Shown here piece after piece: positions 14,953 through 24,709 of a stretch of DNA of 64,000 nucleotides. A program made the translations under genes and the position numbers. The stretch's first letter is position 1. Each line of letters starts with the position of its first letter. This DNA comes from RFSX01 sp964567435. GTDB taxonomy: Bacteria; Bacteroidota; Bacteroidia; Chitinophagales; Saprospiraceae. The notes under the pieces are model-generated. The model was not told where the DNA came from and ran no database searches. It saw only the letters and a program-made list of their open reading frames with translations. Location: NCBI GenBank assembly GCA_964567435.1, contig CAZMMQ010000011.1, positions 1-64,000 on the forward strand, written 5' to 3'.

Positions 14953-17457
14953 ATGAGATTATATGCAATCTTTATAGCTTTATTGAGCTTGGCGGTTAAT
15001 ATTACTGCCCAAGAGCTGGTAGAATACAGTTTCAAGGTTCAAGGCACGTGTAGCATGTGCAAGGATAGAATAGAGCAGACGGCGATAGAATTAGGTTATG
15101 CCTCCACAGCCGAGTGGAATGTAGAGTCTCAGGAATTTGTTGTAGATATTGATGAATCTGTGACTTCTATTAGTCATATTAGAAATACACTAGCTCAAGC
15201 AGGCCATGACAATGGCAATTTTAAAGCACCTCAGGAAGTATATGACAACTTACATGAATGTTGTAAATACCGACCTGAGCCTGCATTGGCAGCAGGATAC
15301 ATCTACACCATGGAGAATGGATCCAAAGTGCCTTTAATTGGCGCTAATATCAAGTTCAGCAACACACTAGAGGGAACTACAACTGATATCCATGGATATT
15401 TTGAGCTGATCAACCCTGAGAATCATGAATTGCTGGAGGTGAGTTATATTGGATTTGAAGATCAAGAGGTACCTATAAAGACTGGCATAATGGATGTGGT
15501 CTTAGCAGATGGTGTAGAGCTAGAGGTCATCGAAATTTCATACAGGGAGAAAACTACAAGTGTTTCTTTTATCAATGCTATAAATGTTGAAGACATTTCA
15601 AGAGAAGAACTAACCAAAGCTGCCTGTTGTAACTTATCAGAAAGTTTTGAGACGAATCCTTCTGTCGATGTATCTTTCAATGATGCTATTACTGGCACAA
15701 AGCAAATCCAATTACTTGGCCTTGCTGGACCTTATGTACAAATTACTAGGGAACTTATACCAGAGGTCAGAGGACTCAACAGTCTCTATGGACTTAATAG
15801 TATTCCTGGTTCTTGGATTCAAAACATACAGCTCATCAAAGGGACTGGTTCTGTAGTCAATGGTTTTGAAAGCATAACTGGTCAAATAAATGTAGAGCTC
15901 AAAAAACCTGACGAGGGTGAGATTCTTCATATCAATGGCTATGTAAACCAAGGTGGAAGACTGGAATTGAACTCTAATTTCAGAACTTCTTTGACAGATA
16001 AAATTTCTACTGGAATTCTTTTGCATGGCAAATCATTGAGAGTAGCGCATGACAGAAATGATGATGGCTTTACAGATATGCCAATGGAGGAAAATCTCAT
16101 CGTTGCCAATAGATGGAAGTTTGCAAGTGATTTTGGACTCGTTAGCCAAGTCGGGGTTAAGTATACTTCTGTGCATAATTCTGGTGGTTATCATGACCAC
16201 TTTACTGGAAAATCTGAAGCACATGAGACACATTGGAGAATGTTTACTGATATCAAGCGATTGGATATATGGGGTAAGACTGGATATATCTGGCCAAACA
16301 ATCCGGAGAGAAGCATTGGATTACAAGTAGGTGCTTCTGTGCATGAGCAGGATTCAGAATTCGGATTTTCCAGATATAATGCAGATGAGAATACACTTTA
16401 TAGTAATCTAACCTTCCAGAATATTTTTTCTAATGGACATATTTTCAGGTCAGGATTGACTTATCAAAGAGATGATGTAGCAGAGATCGTGGATAAAGCT
16501 GGAGCATTTAGCAGAGTGGAGTCTGTTCCGGGAGCTTATGTAGAATATACTTATAAGTCAGGTGAAAAATGGTCTATTATACCTGGCTTGCGAGTGGATC
16601 ATCATAATGTGTATGGCACCTTCTTTACACCGCGTCTTCATGCGAAATATAATCTTGCTGATCAATCTATTATAAGGATTACAGCTGGCAGAGGTCAGAG
16701 AACAGCTAATATATTTGCAGAGAATATTGGTTTGTTTGCGACAAATAGAGCTGTGATAATTAGGGGTGGTAATACGGATGCATCTCCATATGGGTTAGAT
16801 GCAGAGGTATCTTGGAACTATGGGATTAATTTTACCCATGGTCTTAGGGTTGCAGAGAGAGAACTAGTTATCTCAGTAGATGCGTATAGAACTGATTTTG
16901 AAAATCAAATAGTTGCAGATTTTGAAACTACCCAACAAGTATCCTTCTATAATCTCAATGGGCAGTCCTTCTCTAATAGTTTTCAGATTAAAGTTGATTA
17001 TGAATTAATTCCAAATCTAGATTTGAGATTAGCCTATAGATTATTTGATGTGCAAAGTACATTTGAAGGTAATCAACTGTCCAAACCTCTGATTTCACGA
17101 CATAGAGCCTTTGCAAATGCATCATACAATTTAAATGACAAATGGCACTTTGATCTTACCGTCAGTTGGAGAGGAGCACAGAGACTTCCGAATACATCTA
17201 ACAATACAGAACAATACAGAATAGGCGAATTCTCACCATCCTATTTCCTCACCAATGGGCAGATCAGTAGACGATGGGGAAAGAAGTGGGACATTTATCT
17301 CGGTGCTGAGAATATCTTTAATTACAAGCAGCCCAATGCTATCATAGGAAGTAATGATCCGCTGAATAATCCATTCTTTGATGGGTCTATTGTTTGGGCT
17401 CCATTGTTTGGTGCCAATATCTACATGGGTTTTAGATATAATCTGGTCAGAGAATAA
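14953..17457 (+). CDS. TonB-dependent receptor with N-terminal heavy-metal-associated (HMA) domain
   Basis: A signal peptide (1-20) is followed by an HMA-like ferredoxin-fold domain (about 22-90) with the metal motif C33-S-M-C36 in QGTCSMCKD. A C-C pair lies at 103-104, and a carboxypeptidase-regulatory-like beta domain at about 114-190. The plug domain starts near 222 and the beta-barrel runs to residue 834. The plug itself has a C-C pair (KAACCNLSE). A loop SGGYHDHFTGKSEAHETHW is histidine-rich. This fits a TonB-powered outer membrane receptor for copper or another soft metal, with a built-in metal-binding domain in the periplasm. Substrate specificity is inference. An MBL-fold hydrolase gene converges from downstream. 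Confidence 0.85.
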   Translation: MRLYAIFIALLSLAVNITAQELVEYSFKVQGTCSMCKDRIEQTAIELGYASTAEWNVESQEFVVDIDESVTSISHIRNTLAQAGHDNGNFKAPQEVYDNLHECCKYRPEPALAAGYIYTMENGSKVPLIGANIKFSNTLEGTTTDIHGYFELINPENHELLEVSYIGFEDQEVPIKTGIMDVVLADGVELEVIEISYREKTTSVSFINAINVEDISREELTKAACCNLSESFETNPSVDVSFNDAITGTKQIQLLGLAGPYVQITRELIPEVRGLNSLYGLNSIPGSWIQNIQLIKGTGSVVNGFESITGQINVELKKPDEGEILHINGYVNQGGRLELNSNFRTSLTDKISTGILLHGKSLRVAHDRNDDGFTDMPMEENLIVANRWKFASDFGLVSQVGVKYTSVHNSGGYHDHFTGKSEAHETHWRMFTDIKRLDIWGKTGYIWPNNPERSIGLQVGASVHEQDSEFGFSRYNADENTLYSNLTFQNIFSNGHIFRSGLTYQRDDVAEIVDKAGAFSRVESVPGAYVEYTYKSGEKWSIIPGLRVDHHNVYGTFFTPRLHAKYNLADQSIIRITAGRGQRTANIFAENIGLFATNRAVIIRGGNTDASPYGLDAEVSWNYGINFTHGLRVAERELVISVDAYRTDFENQIVADFETTQQVSFYNLNGQSFSNSFQIKVDYELIPNLDLRLAYRLFDVQSTFEGNQLSKPLISRHRAFANASYNLNDKWHFDLTVSWRGAQRLPNTSNNTEQYRIGEFSPSYFLTNGQISRRWGKKWDIYLGAENIFNYKQPNAIIGSNDPLNNPFFDGSIVWAPLFGANIYMGFRYNLVRE

Positions 17458-17469
17458 TTATCAACTTTC

Positions 17470-18105
17470 TTATACCAAAAAAGGATTAGTTCTTCTCTCT
17501 ACACCTATTGTTGTTGTGGGTCCATGTCCCGAGTAGACAATGACTTCATCTGGTAAAGGAAAAAACTTAGATCTTATGCTGGATAGCAAGGTCTCCATGC
17601 TTCCACCTGGCAAATCTGTCCGACCTATACTCCCCCGAAAAAGAACATCACCAGCAATCAGTTGCTTACTTGGTTCGTGATAGAAGGAAATACTAGCTGG
17701 GGAATGCCCTGGTGTATACAGAACTCCTAATTCTGAATTACCAAAAGTCAACATATCTCCATCATCTAAGAACTGACTGATATCAGGCCCCACTTCATAA
17801 GATACACCATACATAGCAGCCATTTGCACCATTTTGTCCAACACAATTTGTTCTCCTTTGTGAGAGGTGAGTTCCAATCCATATTTTTCAGATACAAACC
17901 TATTTCCTAGGACATGATCAATATGGCAATGCGTATTGACTAATTTGACAGGAATCAGGTTGTTATCTGATATAAATTGGGTCAACTGATTCCTTTCTCG
18001 ATCGTTATTACAACCTGGGTCTATAATCACACATTGGTTAGTATCATCATGGAGTATGTAGGTATTCTCTTGCCAGTCGCTGAAGGTAAAGGTTTGGACT
18101 TTCAT
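17470..18105 (-). CDS. Metallo-beta-lactamase-fold hydrolase (glyoxalase II-like, YcbL type)
   Basis: From the ATG at 18105 the protein has 211 residues, the normal length for this family; a start 35 codons upstream would add an unlike leader. The HxHxDH signature is NTHCHIDHVLG, followed by further metal ligands in YTPGHSPAS, IAGDVLF and YSGHGPTT. The reaction is probably hydrolysis of a thioester such as S-lactoylglutathione or a similar acyl-thiol. The family is soluble and cytoplasmic. It converges on the HMA/TonB receptor gene with a 12-base gap, so the two are not co-transcribed. Confidence 0.85.
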   Translation of the reverse strand: MKVQTFTFSDWQENTYILHDDTNQCVIIDPGCNNDRERNQLTQFISDNNLIPVKLVNTHCHIDHVLGNRFVSEKYGLELTSHKGEQIVLDKMVQMAAMYGVSYEVGPDISQFLDDGDMLTFGNSELGVLYTPGHSPASISFYHEPSKQLIAGDVLFRGSIGRTDLPGGSMETLLSSIRSKFFPLPDEVIVYSGHGPTTTIGVERRTNPFLV

Positions 18106-18389
18106 AGTCTGATTATCACTATCTAAAAGAAACGCTAAAGGTACAGTTATATGACAAAGTTGGCGGTTTTCAATATTATTTGGGAGTAGATTAGCCGTAA
18201 AGATGCCCATGTCGTTGAAGAACGACTAACTAAGCCAACAAATCTCCCAATTATGGACAAAAAACTGTATTTTTCATTACCTGACTAACTATATCCGGCA
18301 TAATGCCTGAAAGTTAGTCTTAGTTAACTATTAGCAGAACTTTATAGTTTTTGAAAAAGTTTAGTCTGCTGAGGTAATTTTAGCTTCTA

Positions 18390-21300
18390 ATGGATATGCG
18401 TTTCAAAATTCTACTACTTTCAATTTTTCTCCTCTCTGCAGCAAACATAGTTGCTCAATCCATTGCAACTGAGTTTGGAAAAAACAGAGTGCAATTCCAT
18501 AATGACAAGTATAATTGGTCCCGTTATGAAACTGAAAATTTTGTCACCTACTGGTATGGCAAAGCACGTAATATTGCGCAACCTACCATTCAGTTGGCAG
18601 AAAGAGATCATGAGGAAATCCAGAAAATACTCGAACATACTCTGAGTAGAAAAATTGAGATTATCGTCTATACAGACCTCACAGATCTTAAGCAGTCGAA
18701 CATTGGTCTCAATGAAGCATTTACCAATAAGGAAAAAACAACGAAAGTAGATGGGAGTAAAATTCTTGTCTACTTCAATGGTGACCACCAATTCCTACGG
18801 ACACAAATACGCAAAGGCATATCTTCAGTGTATATGAATTCTGTGTTGTATGGTTCCAATCTTCAAGAGATCGTTCAGAATTCGATATTACTAAATCTAC
18901 CAAATTGGTTTAGTGAAGGTCTAATCAGTTATTCTGACCAGCCTTGGGATAGATTTATTGAAGATGAATTTCGAGATTTAATCTTCAAGTACAGAGACAT
19001 TGATTTCAAAGACTTAATGCAAGATCACCCTAGAGTAGTAGGTCATAGCTTGTGGCATTTTGTTGCAGAGACCTATGGCAGCTCTAATATTGCAAATATT
19101 GTCTATCTAACAAGGATCAGCAGGAGCTTGAATAATAGTTTTCTATTTGTTCTGGGTGAGGAATTTGATATACTCTTGGACAATTGGGCGGCTTATTACA
19201 GAAACTATTATTCAATAGAAAAAAATAACTTTAATCCTACTGGACAGTCTGGAGAATTTGCTCTAAAAAATAATAAGGGAGTCCCTATTAGTAAGTACCG
19301 TATAAGCCCCAATGGAAAATATCTAGCCTATGTAGTAAGTGACAAAAGCAAAGAACGAATTTATATTAGAGATCTAGCATCAGGAGAAGAACGTCTCATC
19401 CTTAAAAATGGATACAAGAATATATTCCAGGAGCCAGATTATAACTATCCGCTAATTGCTTGGCATCCTACATATCCAGAACTAAGTATTATATATGAGA
19501 AAAGAGATATTGCCTGGCTAAGACGATATGATGTCAGAGACGATAGTTTTGAAGAAGAAGAAATGACAAAAAACTTCCAACGCATATATAGCATGTCATA
19601 TATCGCTCCAGAAGAATACCTTTTTTCAGCAACAACTGATGGCTATTCAGATCTTTATCATTATAAATCTGACAATCGACATCATACAAGAATAACTGAA
19701 GATTTCTACGATGATTTAGATGCGGAATATGTAACCGTCAATGGCAAAAAAGCAATTTTATTCAAATCCAACAGGACGGAGGACAATCTATTAAAGAGTA
19801 AAATAGATACCATACTTCCGGTACAAAATTTTGACCTTTTCCTGTTGATGGGTCTATCCGCAGATGATGAGTTAATTAGATTAACTCGAACGCCTAATGT
19901 GAATGAAAGATTGCCATATTTAATCAATGATAATAAGATTGTGTATATCCATGGCAAGTCTGGAATAGAAAATATATATGAGCATAATTTAACTACTGGA
20001 GAAATCACCCCCCTAACAAATGCTGAGAGAAATATCATCAAGCATCATGCGGTGCCAAACAGTGATGATCATTTTTACAATTATTATTATAATGGCAATT
20101 ACGCAAACTTCAATCTAGCAGACCGTACTGATACCATAACGACACCATATCGTACTACCTTATCAAAAAATTTAAGTCAATCTACAGATGTAATCATACC
20201 TTTTCTTCCTAAGGATCAACAGGAAAGTGGAATACTTGAAGAAGGCAAAAAATTTCAAAGTCAATTTCAGGATGAAGCGGATTTGCAACCATTGCAAGAT
20301 ACCGAAACTAAAGAGGTCTCAGACAAGATGTTTGAAAAATACTTCAAGGACTATTATTCCAATAGCTACCTTGACGGTAAGCGGATTATAAAGTTCAAAT
20401 CTGTTAGGGCCAGTGCTTACAGGAATCAGTTTAGGTTAGATGATTTTCAGACCAAATTAGACAACAGTGTTCTCTTTGAAGGATTGGAAAGTTTTACTGG
20501 TGAGAGTACAGAATTAAATGCTGTTCCGACTTCCATCCTTCTTAAAGGAGTTATCAAAGATTTGCTGGAGAATTACGAAATCAATGTGGGACTGAGAATA
20601 CCTACAAGATTTAACGGTTACGAATACTTCGTGACTATGGATGATAATCTTAAGACTTGGGACAAGCGATTGGCTCTATACAATAGGGTTACTACAAGTA
20701 TTCTGGATGAGACAGCACTTGATGTGACAAGAGATGAAAGACGAACCTTTATAGGCCTTCTGAGATTCAAGTATCCATTTAGTGTATATAGCTCATTACG
20801 ATTAACTCCATCACTAAGATTTGACAAATATTTTTTGCAGGCAACAGACACCAATTCATTCGAGTCAGGAATAGATTTCGAAAAGAGACTCAGTTTCAAA
20901 GCTGAATTTGTATTTGACAACTCTTTTGATGTTTCATTAAATATTAAAAATGGAACAAGGCTAAAGATATATGCAGAAGGTATCAATGAATTCGATTTAG
21001 ATTTTGTAGATGGCATTAATTTGGATTTATCCACTAGTGTAACAGGTGTGTTTGGTGTAGATGCCCGTCATTACATACCTGTCTTTAGAAAGGCTGTATT
21101 GGCATTGAGGGGTGCTGCTGCTACTTCAGTAGGCACTCGAAGAGTGGTTTATTATCTTGGTGGCGTAGAACAATGGATAGGTGCAAGTCAAGAAGAAGGT
21201 ATTCCTGTTCCAGGAGCAACTGAAAGTGCCTTCCGAGTACTGGCTCCTCACTTGAGAGGCTTTAGAAATAATATAAGAAATGGTAATAGTTTCGCATTGA

Positions 21301-21656
21301 CTAATACAGAATTTCGTATACCAATTGCTCATTTTATTGGCTTGGGCAGAAGCTCATTTGGATTCTTCAGAAATTTACAATTTACTTCTTTCTTTGACGC
21401 TGGTCTTGCTTGGTTCGGTGTCAATCCAGACTCAGAACAAAATACACTAAACTCTGTCATGGTGAGTAGCCCTAATAACAATCCCTCCATTATTGTCAAT
21501 GCTCGGTTCTTTAGAGCTCCTCTTATCTACGGGTATGGATTTGGAGTTAGGTCTACAGTTCTGGGATACTTTCTTAAATTTGATTATGGATGGGGAGTAG
21601 AGAATGGAACGAGAAGGAGCCCAAGGTTTTATTTCAGTTTAGGAATGGATTTCTAA
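18390..21656 (+). CDS. Large envelope protein: pseudo-peptidase, beta-propeller and Omp85-like barrel
   Basis: A signal peptide ends at about residue 23. Residues 30-210 resemble a peptidase-MA-type domain, with PNWFSEGLISY at 171-181, but the zinc motif HExxH is absent (the aligned stretch is QIRKGIS). A TolB-like propeller region (about 285-600) follows. The C-terminal third looks like an Omp85-type barrel: a HLRGF motif (the R-G-F/Y signature) sits about 115 residues before the end, and the chain ends SLGMDF with a terminal Phe. It is likely an outer membrane insertase-like or surface protein. The gene runs 19 bases into an oligopeptide ABC transporter operon. Domain borders are estimates. 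Confidence 0.7.
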   Translation: MDMRFKILLLSIFLLSAANIVAQSIATEFGKNRVQFHNDKYNWSRYETENFVTYWYGKARNIAQPTIQLAERDHEEIQKILEHTLSRKIEIIVYTDLTDLKQSNIGLNEAFTNKEKTTKVDGSKILVYFNGDHQFLRTQIRKGISSVYMNSVLYGSNLQEIVQNSILLNLPNWFSEGLISYSDQPWDRFIEDEFRDLIFKYRDIDFKDLMQDHPRVVGHSLWHFVAETYGSSNIANIVYLTRISRSLNNSFLFVLGEEFDILLDNWAAYYRNYYSIEKNNFNPTGQSGEFALKNNKGVPISKYRISPNGKYLAYVVSDKSKERIYIRDLASGEERLILKNGYKNIFQEPDYNYPLIAWHPTYPELSIIYEKRDIAWLRRYDVRDDSFEEEEMTKNFQRIYSMSYIAPEEYLFSATTDGYSDLYHYKSDNRHHTRITEDFYDDLDAEYVTVNGKKAILFKSNRTEDNLLKSKIDTILPVQNFDLFLLMGLSADDELIRLTRTPNVNERLPYLINDNKIVYIHGKSGIENIYEHNLTTGEITPLTNAERNIIKHHAVPNSDDHFYNYYYNGNYANFNLADRTDTITTPYRTTLSKNLSQSTDVIIPFLPKDQQESGILEEGKKFQSQFQDEADLQPLQDTETKEVSDKMFEKYFKDYYSNSYLDGKRIIKFKSVRASAYRNQFRLDDFQTKLDNSVLFEGLESFTGESTELNAVPTSILLKGVIKDLLENYEINVGLRIPTRFNGYEYFVTMDDNLKTWDKRLALYNRVTTSILDETALDVTRDERRTFIGLLRFKYPFSVYSSLRLTPSLRFDKYFLQATDTNSFESGIDFEKRLSFKAEFVFDNSFDVSLNIKNGTRLKIYAEGINEFDLDFVDGINLDLSTSVTGVFGVDARHYIPVFRKAVLALRGAAATSVGTRRVVYYLGGVEQWIGASQEEGIPVPGATESAFRVLAPHLRGFRNNIRNGNSFALTNTEFRIPIAHFIGLGRSSFGFFRNLQFTSFFDAGLAWFGVNPDSEQNTLNSVMVSSPNNNPSIIVNARFFRAPLIYGYGFGVRSTVLGYFLKFDYGWGVENGTRRSPRFYFSLGMDF

Positions 21657-21675
21657 CAAACCCAAACAACTAATT

Positions 21676-23424
21676 ATGACAAATCTAAAATTTTGGTTGA
21701 TAGGCAGTTTTATCTGTTTATTAGTGGCCTGTGGAGAACAACAACCTAAAAGTGACTCTTCTTCGGAACTACAGGATATTGACAATATTAACATCAGGAT
21801 ATCCAAAGATCCTCTACTGCTCCATCCTATATACTCTCCTTCATCGGCTGGAAGAGAATTGTTCCAATATATATTTACACCCTTGGCAGACTTTCACCCG
21901 CAGACCTTGGAACTTTCTCCAATAATTATCAAGGAAATACCTAAACCATACATCCATGATGTAAATAGAGAATCATGGGTGACATACTTAATGGACATTA
22001 AGGAAGATGCGAAGTGGTCAGATGGCCAACCAATTACTGCCAAAGATGTCAAGTTTACCCTCAATGTAATTAGTCATCCAAATGCACCTTCTACACCTTG
22101 GAAGTCTTACTTCAGTCAAATTAAATCAATTACACTTGAAGATAAGAATGATAGAAAATTTGGCGTCTCCTTTGATGCTGGCTATATGCTCGCCTTGGAA
22201 GCGGTAACTTCGATAAGCATACTACCTGCCCATATTTATGATTCTCAAGGGATTATCACAGAATTAGAGCTACTTGATTTCATGAATGCTGATCCGTCTG
22301 AGGATCCAGCCATTGTAGAAGTATTCAAAAAAATAAGTGAATCAAAAAACCAAAAACTAGATGTAGTACAAGCTGGTCCCTATAAGCTTACTGCCTTCGA
22401 ACCCAATCAATATTATCTCCTAGAACGAATACCGAACTATTGGGGCGCAGCCTATCCTGAAGTGCCGATCTTAAATACAAACAGTGAAAAACTCACATTT
22501 CAAATTGTCCCTGATGAATTAACGGCCTCCACTATGCTCAAAGAAGATAAGTTAGATTTAGTACAATTTAGCAAAGGATCTACTTTTTTGAACATGAGAG
22601 ATGATGAATTAGTGGCTGATAAGTTTAATTTTCATATACCTTCAAAGATGACCTATTACTATATAGGCATCAATAATAGCAGACCTCTATTGGCAGACAA
22701 GAATGTCAGAAAAGCTTTGGCACATATCGCAGATGTAGATGATTTTATAAAGAATTTAGAAGGAGGATTAGGCACTCGGACAACTGGACATTTTAATCCG
22801 CTAAAACCTTACTATAATGATAATCTCAAACCCATACCTTATGACATTAATAAAGCGAAGAAGATACTAGAGGAAGAAGGATGGCAAGATTCCAATAATG
22901 ATGGAATTCTGGATAAGACCATAGATGGTCAACAAACTGACTTAGAATTGGACATGTATATTACTGGAAGTGCTTTAAGTAAAAACATGGCTTTGCTGTA
23001 TCAAGAAAGTGCAAAAGAAGCAGGTATTAAGATAAATATTGAAGCCAAAAAACCGCCTGGATTTATAAATGATTATATTCTTAAACTAAACTATGATCTT
23101 GCGTTACTAGTAACCAGTCAGGATGTAAGTACTGACGATCCATATAATCGTTTTCATTCGGATAACAAAAAGAATACAAACTTGAACCCTATCGCTTATG
23201 GTAATCCAGAATTAGATATACTTATAGATAAGTTGAGATTAGAGCGAAATCGAGAAAATCAAAAAACTCTATTTCACGAGGTGCAATCTTTTTTATACAA
23301 TGAGTATCCAAGCATATATCTCTATTGTCCAGTAGGTAAAATTGTCGTTAGCAATAAATTTGACGCTACTACATCAAGTAAAAGACCAGGCTATATGGCC
23401 AATACATTTAAGCCAAAGTCATAG
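21676..23424 (+). CDS. ABC transporter substrate-binding lipoprotein (peptide/nickel family)
   Basis: A lipoprotein signal with lipobox LVAC at C19 gives an inner- or outer-membrane anchor. The mature chain (about 560 residues) is a family 5 solute-binding protein: DLEAKWSDG-type motif (KEDAKWSDGQPITAKDVKFT), LLERIPNYWG, and NVRKALAHIADVDDF in the expected order. Family members bind oligopeptides, dipeptides or nickel. Two permeases follow directly. The gap to the first permease (79 bases) holds a weak hairpin (TCTGA/TCAGA then GACTTTTTC) that could lower downstream expression, a common arrangement for transporter operons. Confidence 0.9.
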   Translation: MTNLKFWLIGSFICLLVACGEQQPKSDSSSELQDIDNINIRISKDPLLLHPIYSPSSAGRELFQYIFTPLADFHPQTLELSPIIIKEIPKPYIHDVNRESWVTYLMDIKEDAKWSDGQPITAKDVKFTLNVISHPNAPSTPWKSYFSQIKSITLEDKNDRKFGVSFDAGYMLALEAVTSISILPAHIYDSQGIITELELLDFMNADPSEDPAIVEVFKKISESKNQKLDVVQAGPYKLTAFEPNQYYLLERIPNYWGAAYPEVPILNTNSEKLTFQIVPDELTASTMLKEDKLDLVQFSKGSTFLNMRDDELVADKFNFHIPSKMTYYYIGINNSRPLLADKNVRKALAHIADVDDFIKNLEGGLGTRTTGHFNPLKPYYNDNLKPIPYDINKAKKILEEEGWQDSNNDGILDKTIDGQQTDLELDMYITGSALSKNMALLYQESAKEAGIKINIEAKKPPGFINDYILKLNYDLALLVTSQDVSTDDPYNRFHSDNKKNTNLNPIAYGNPELDILIDKLRLERNRENQKTLFHEVQSFLYNEYPSIYLYCPVGKIVVSNKFDATTSSKRPGYMANTFKPKS

Positions 23425-23503
23425 CAAGTTTTATCTACGGGTCTGAATCATCAAAGGTCAGAGACTTTTTCTAATTTCACAGGGCCATCGATAGAAAGTC
23501 AAT

Positions 23504-24709
23504 ATGTCATCACCACTGAGGTCATATATTATAATTAGAATACTGGTTATCATACCAACTCTATTGGTAATTAGTCTTATAATATTTTTTTTAAGTCAAC
23601 AAGTACCTCAGGACCCTGCAGCAGTTCTTACTAATATGCGAGTTGGTGAAGAACAAATCAATCAAACGACCATCTATGACGAGATTTATAAGGAGCTGGG
23701 AATGCAACATCCTAAATTCTATTTGTCAATTACACCTCACCATTATCCAGCCACCTTAAATAACTATAGTAATAAGGAAACAAGAAAGAAGATTAGAAAA
23801 CTGCTTCGGTCAGGCATCCCTTATTCTAATATTGTAGTAGAAGGAGATAAGGTAAGCTCTAATTATTCTGATTCGAATCTTAAAATACTCATACCAAAAT
23901 TACATTGGAATGGCCTGACTAATCAATATCACAGATGGCTTAGTTCTTTTTTTTCAGGTCACATGGGTTATTCGATAATAGATAATCAACCTGTCAGTTC
24001 CAGAATAGGTAAAGCATTCTTGTGGACCCTAACTTTAGGGTTACTTGGGATTCTAATTGCCTATCCTATAGCCATCCTTATTGGCGCAAAGTTGGCTTAC
24101 CATCCTGACTCAAAAGGCAATAATATTCTCAATCAATTGTTGTATCTGCTCTATTCTATTCCATTATTCTGGATAGCCACAATGATGGTAATATATTTTA
24201 CAACGGACACCTATGGTAGTTTGATGAATATTTTTCCATCAGTGGGAGTTCAGATTTATCCTGGCAAGTCAACCTTATTCCAAATTATTGGCAATGCCAA
24301 AAACTTTATCCTGCCTGTATTTTGTCTTTGTCTACCGGCAATCACTTACATAGCTACATTTGTAAAGAGAGGGATATTAAATGAAATGTCTCAACCCTAT
24401 ATAACCTTGGCTGCAACAAAAGGACTAACAGAAAAACAGATACTGAATAAACATGCATTTCCAAATGCTCTGCTTCCATTAATTACCATTTTTGTAGAAT
24501 CCATTGGAGGCATCTTGGGTGGAACAGTATTGATAGAAGTCATATTTAATATTCCAGGTATTGGAAGATTATTGTATGATTCTATAGGCATTGCAGATTG
24601 GAATATAGTATTCAGTATTATTCTTGTCATAGCACTAGTGACCACTCTTTCATATCTGCTTGGAGATATTCTCTACGCATGGGTTAATCCAAAAATTAGA
24701 TTTGCTTAG
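23504..24709 (+). CDS. Oligopeptide-type ABC transporter permease (DppB/OppB family)
   Basis: This 401-residue membrane protein begins with a hydrophobic helix at about residues 8-30 and has the core five or six membrane segments in its second half. The permease loop contacting the ATPase is in the region around ITLAATKGLTEKQILNKHAFPNALLPL, including the conserved Ala-Gly-type coupling helix. The first extracytoplasmic loop is long (about 35-160) and unlike that of shorter homologues. It pairs with the next gene, whose start overlaps this stop by eight bases. No ATPase gene follows in the cluster. Confidence 0.88.
   Translation: MSSPLRSYIIIRILVIIPTLLVISLIIFFLSQQVPQDPAAVLTNMRVGEEQINQTTIYDEIYKELGMQHPKFYLSITPHHYPATLNNYSNKETRKKIRKLLRSGIPYSNIVVEGDKVSSNYSDSNLKILIPKLHWNGLTNQYHRWLSSFFSGHMGYSIIDNQPVSSRIGKAFLWTLTLGLLGILIAYPIAILIGAKLAYHPDSKGNNILNQLLYLLYSIPLFWIATMMVIYFTTDTYGSLMNIFPSVGVQIYPGKSTLFQIIGNAKNFILPVFCLCLPAITYIATFVKRGILNEMSQPYITLAATKGLTEKQILNKHAFPNALLPLITIFVESIGGILGGTVLIEVIFNIPGIGRLLYDSIGIADWNIVFSIILVIALVTTLSYLLGDILYAWVNPKIRFA

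Noticed and set aside
18876..18931. Zinc peptidase activity for the 18390 protein
   Set aside because: The HExxH motif is absent although the PNWFSEGL region fits the family, so no catalysis is claimed.
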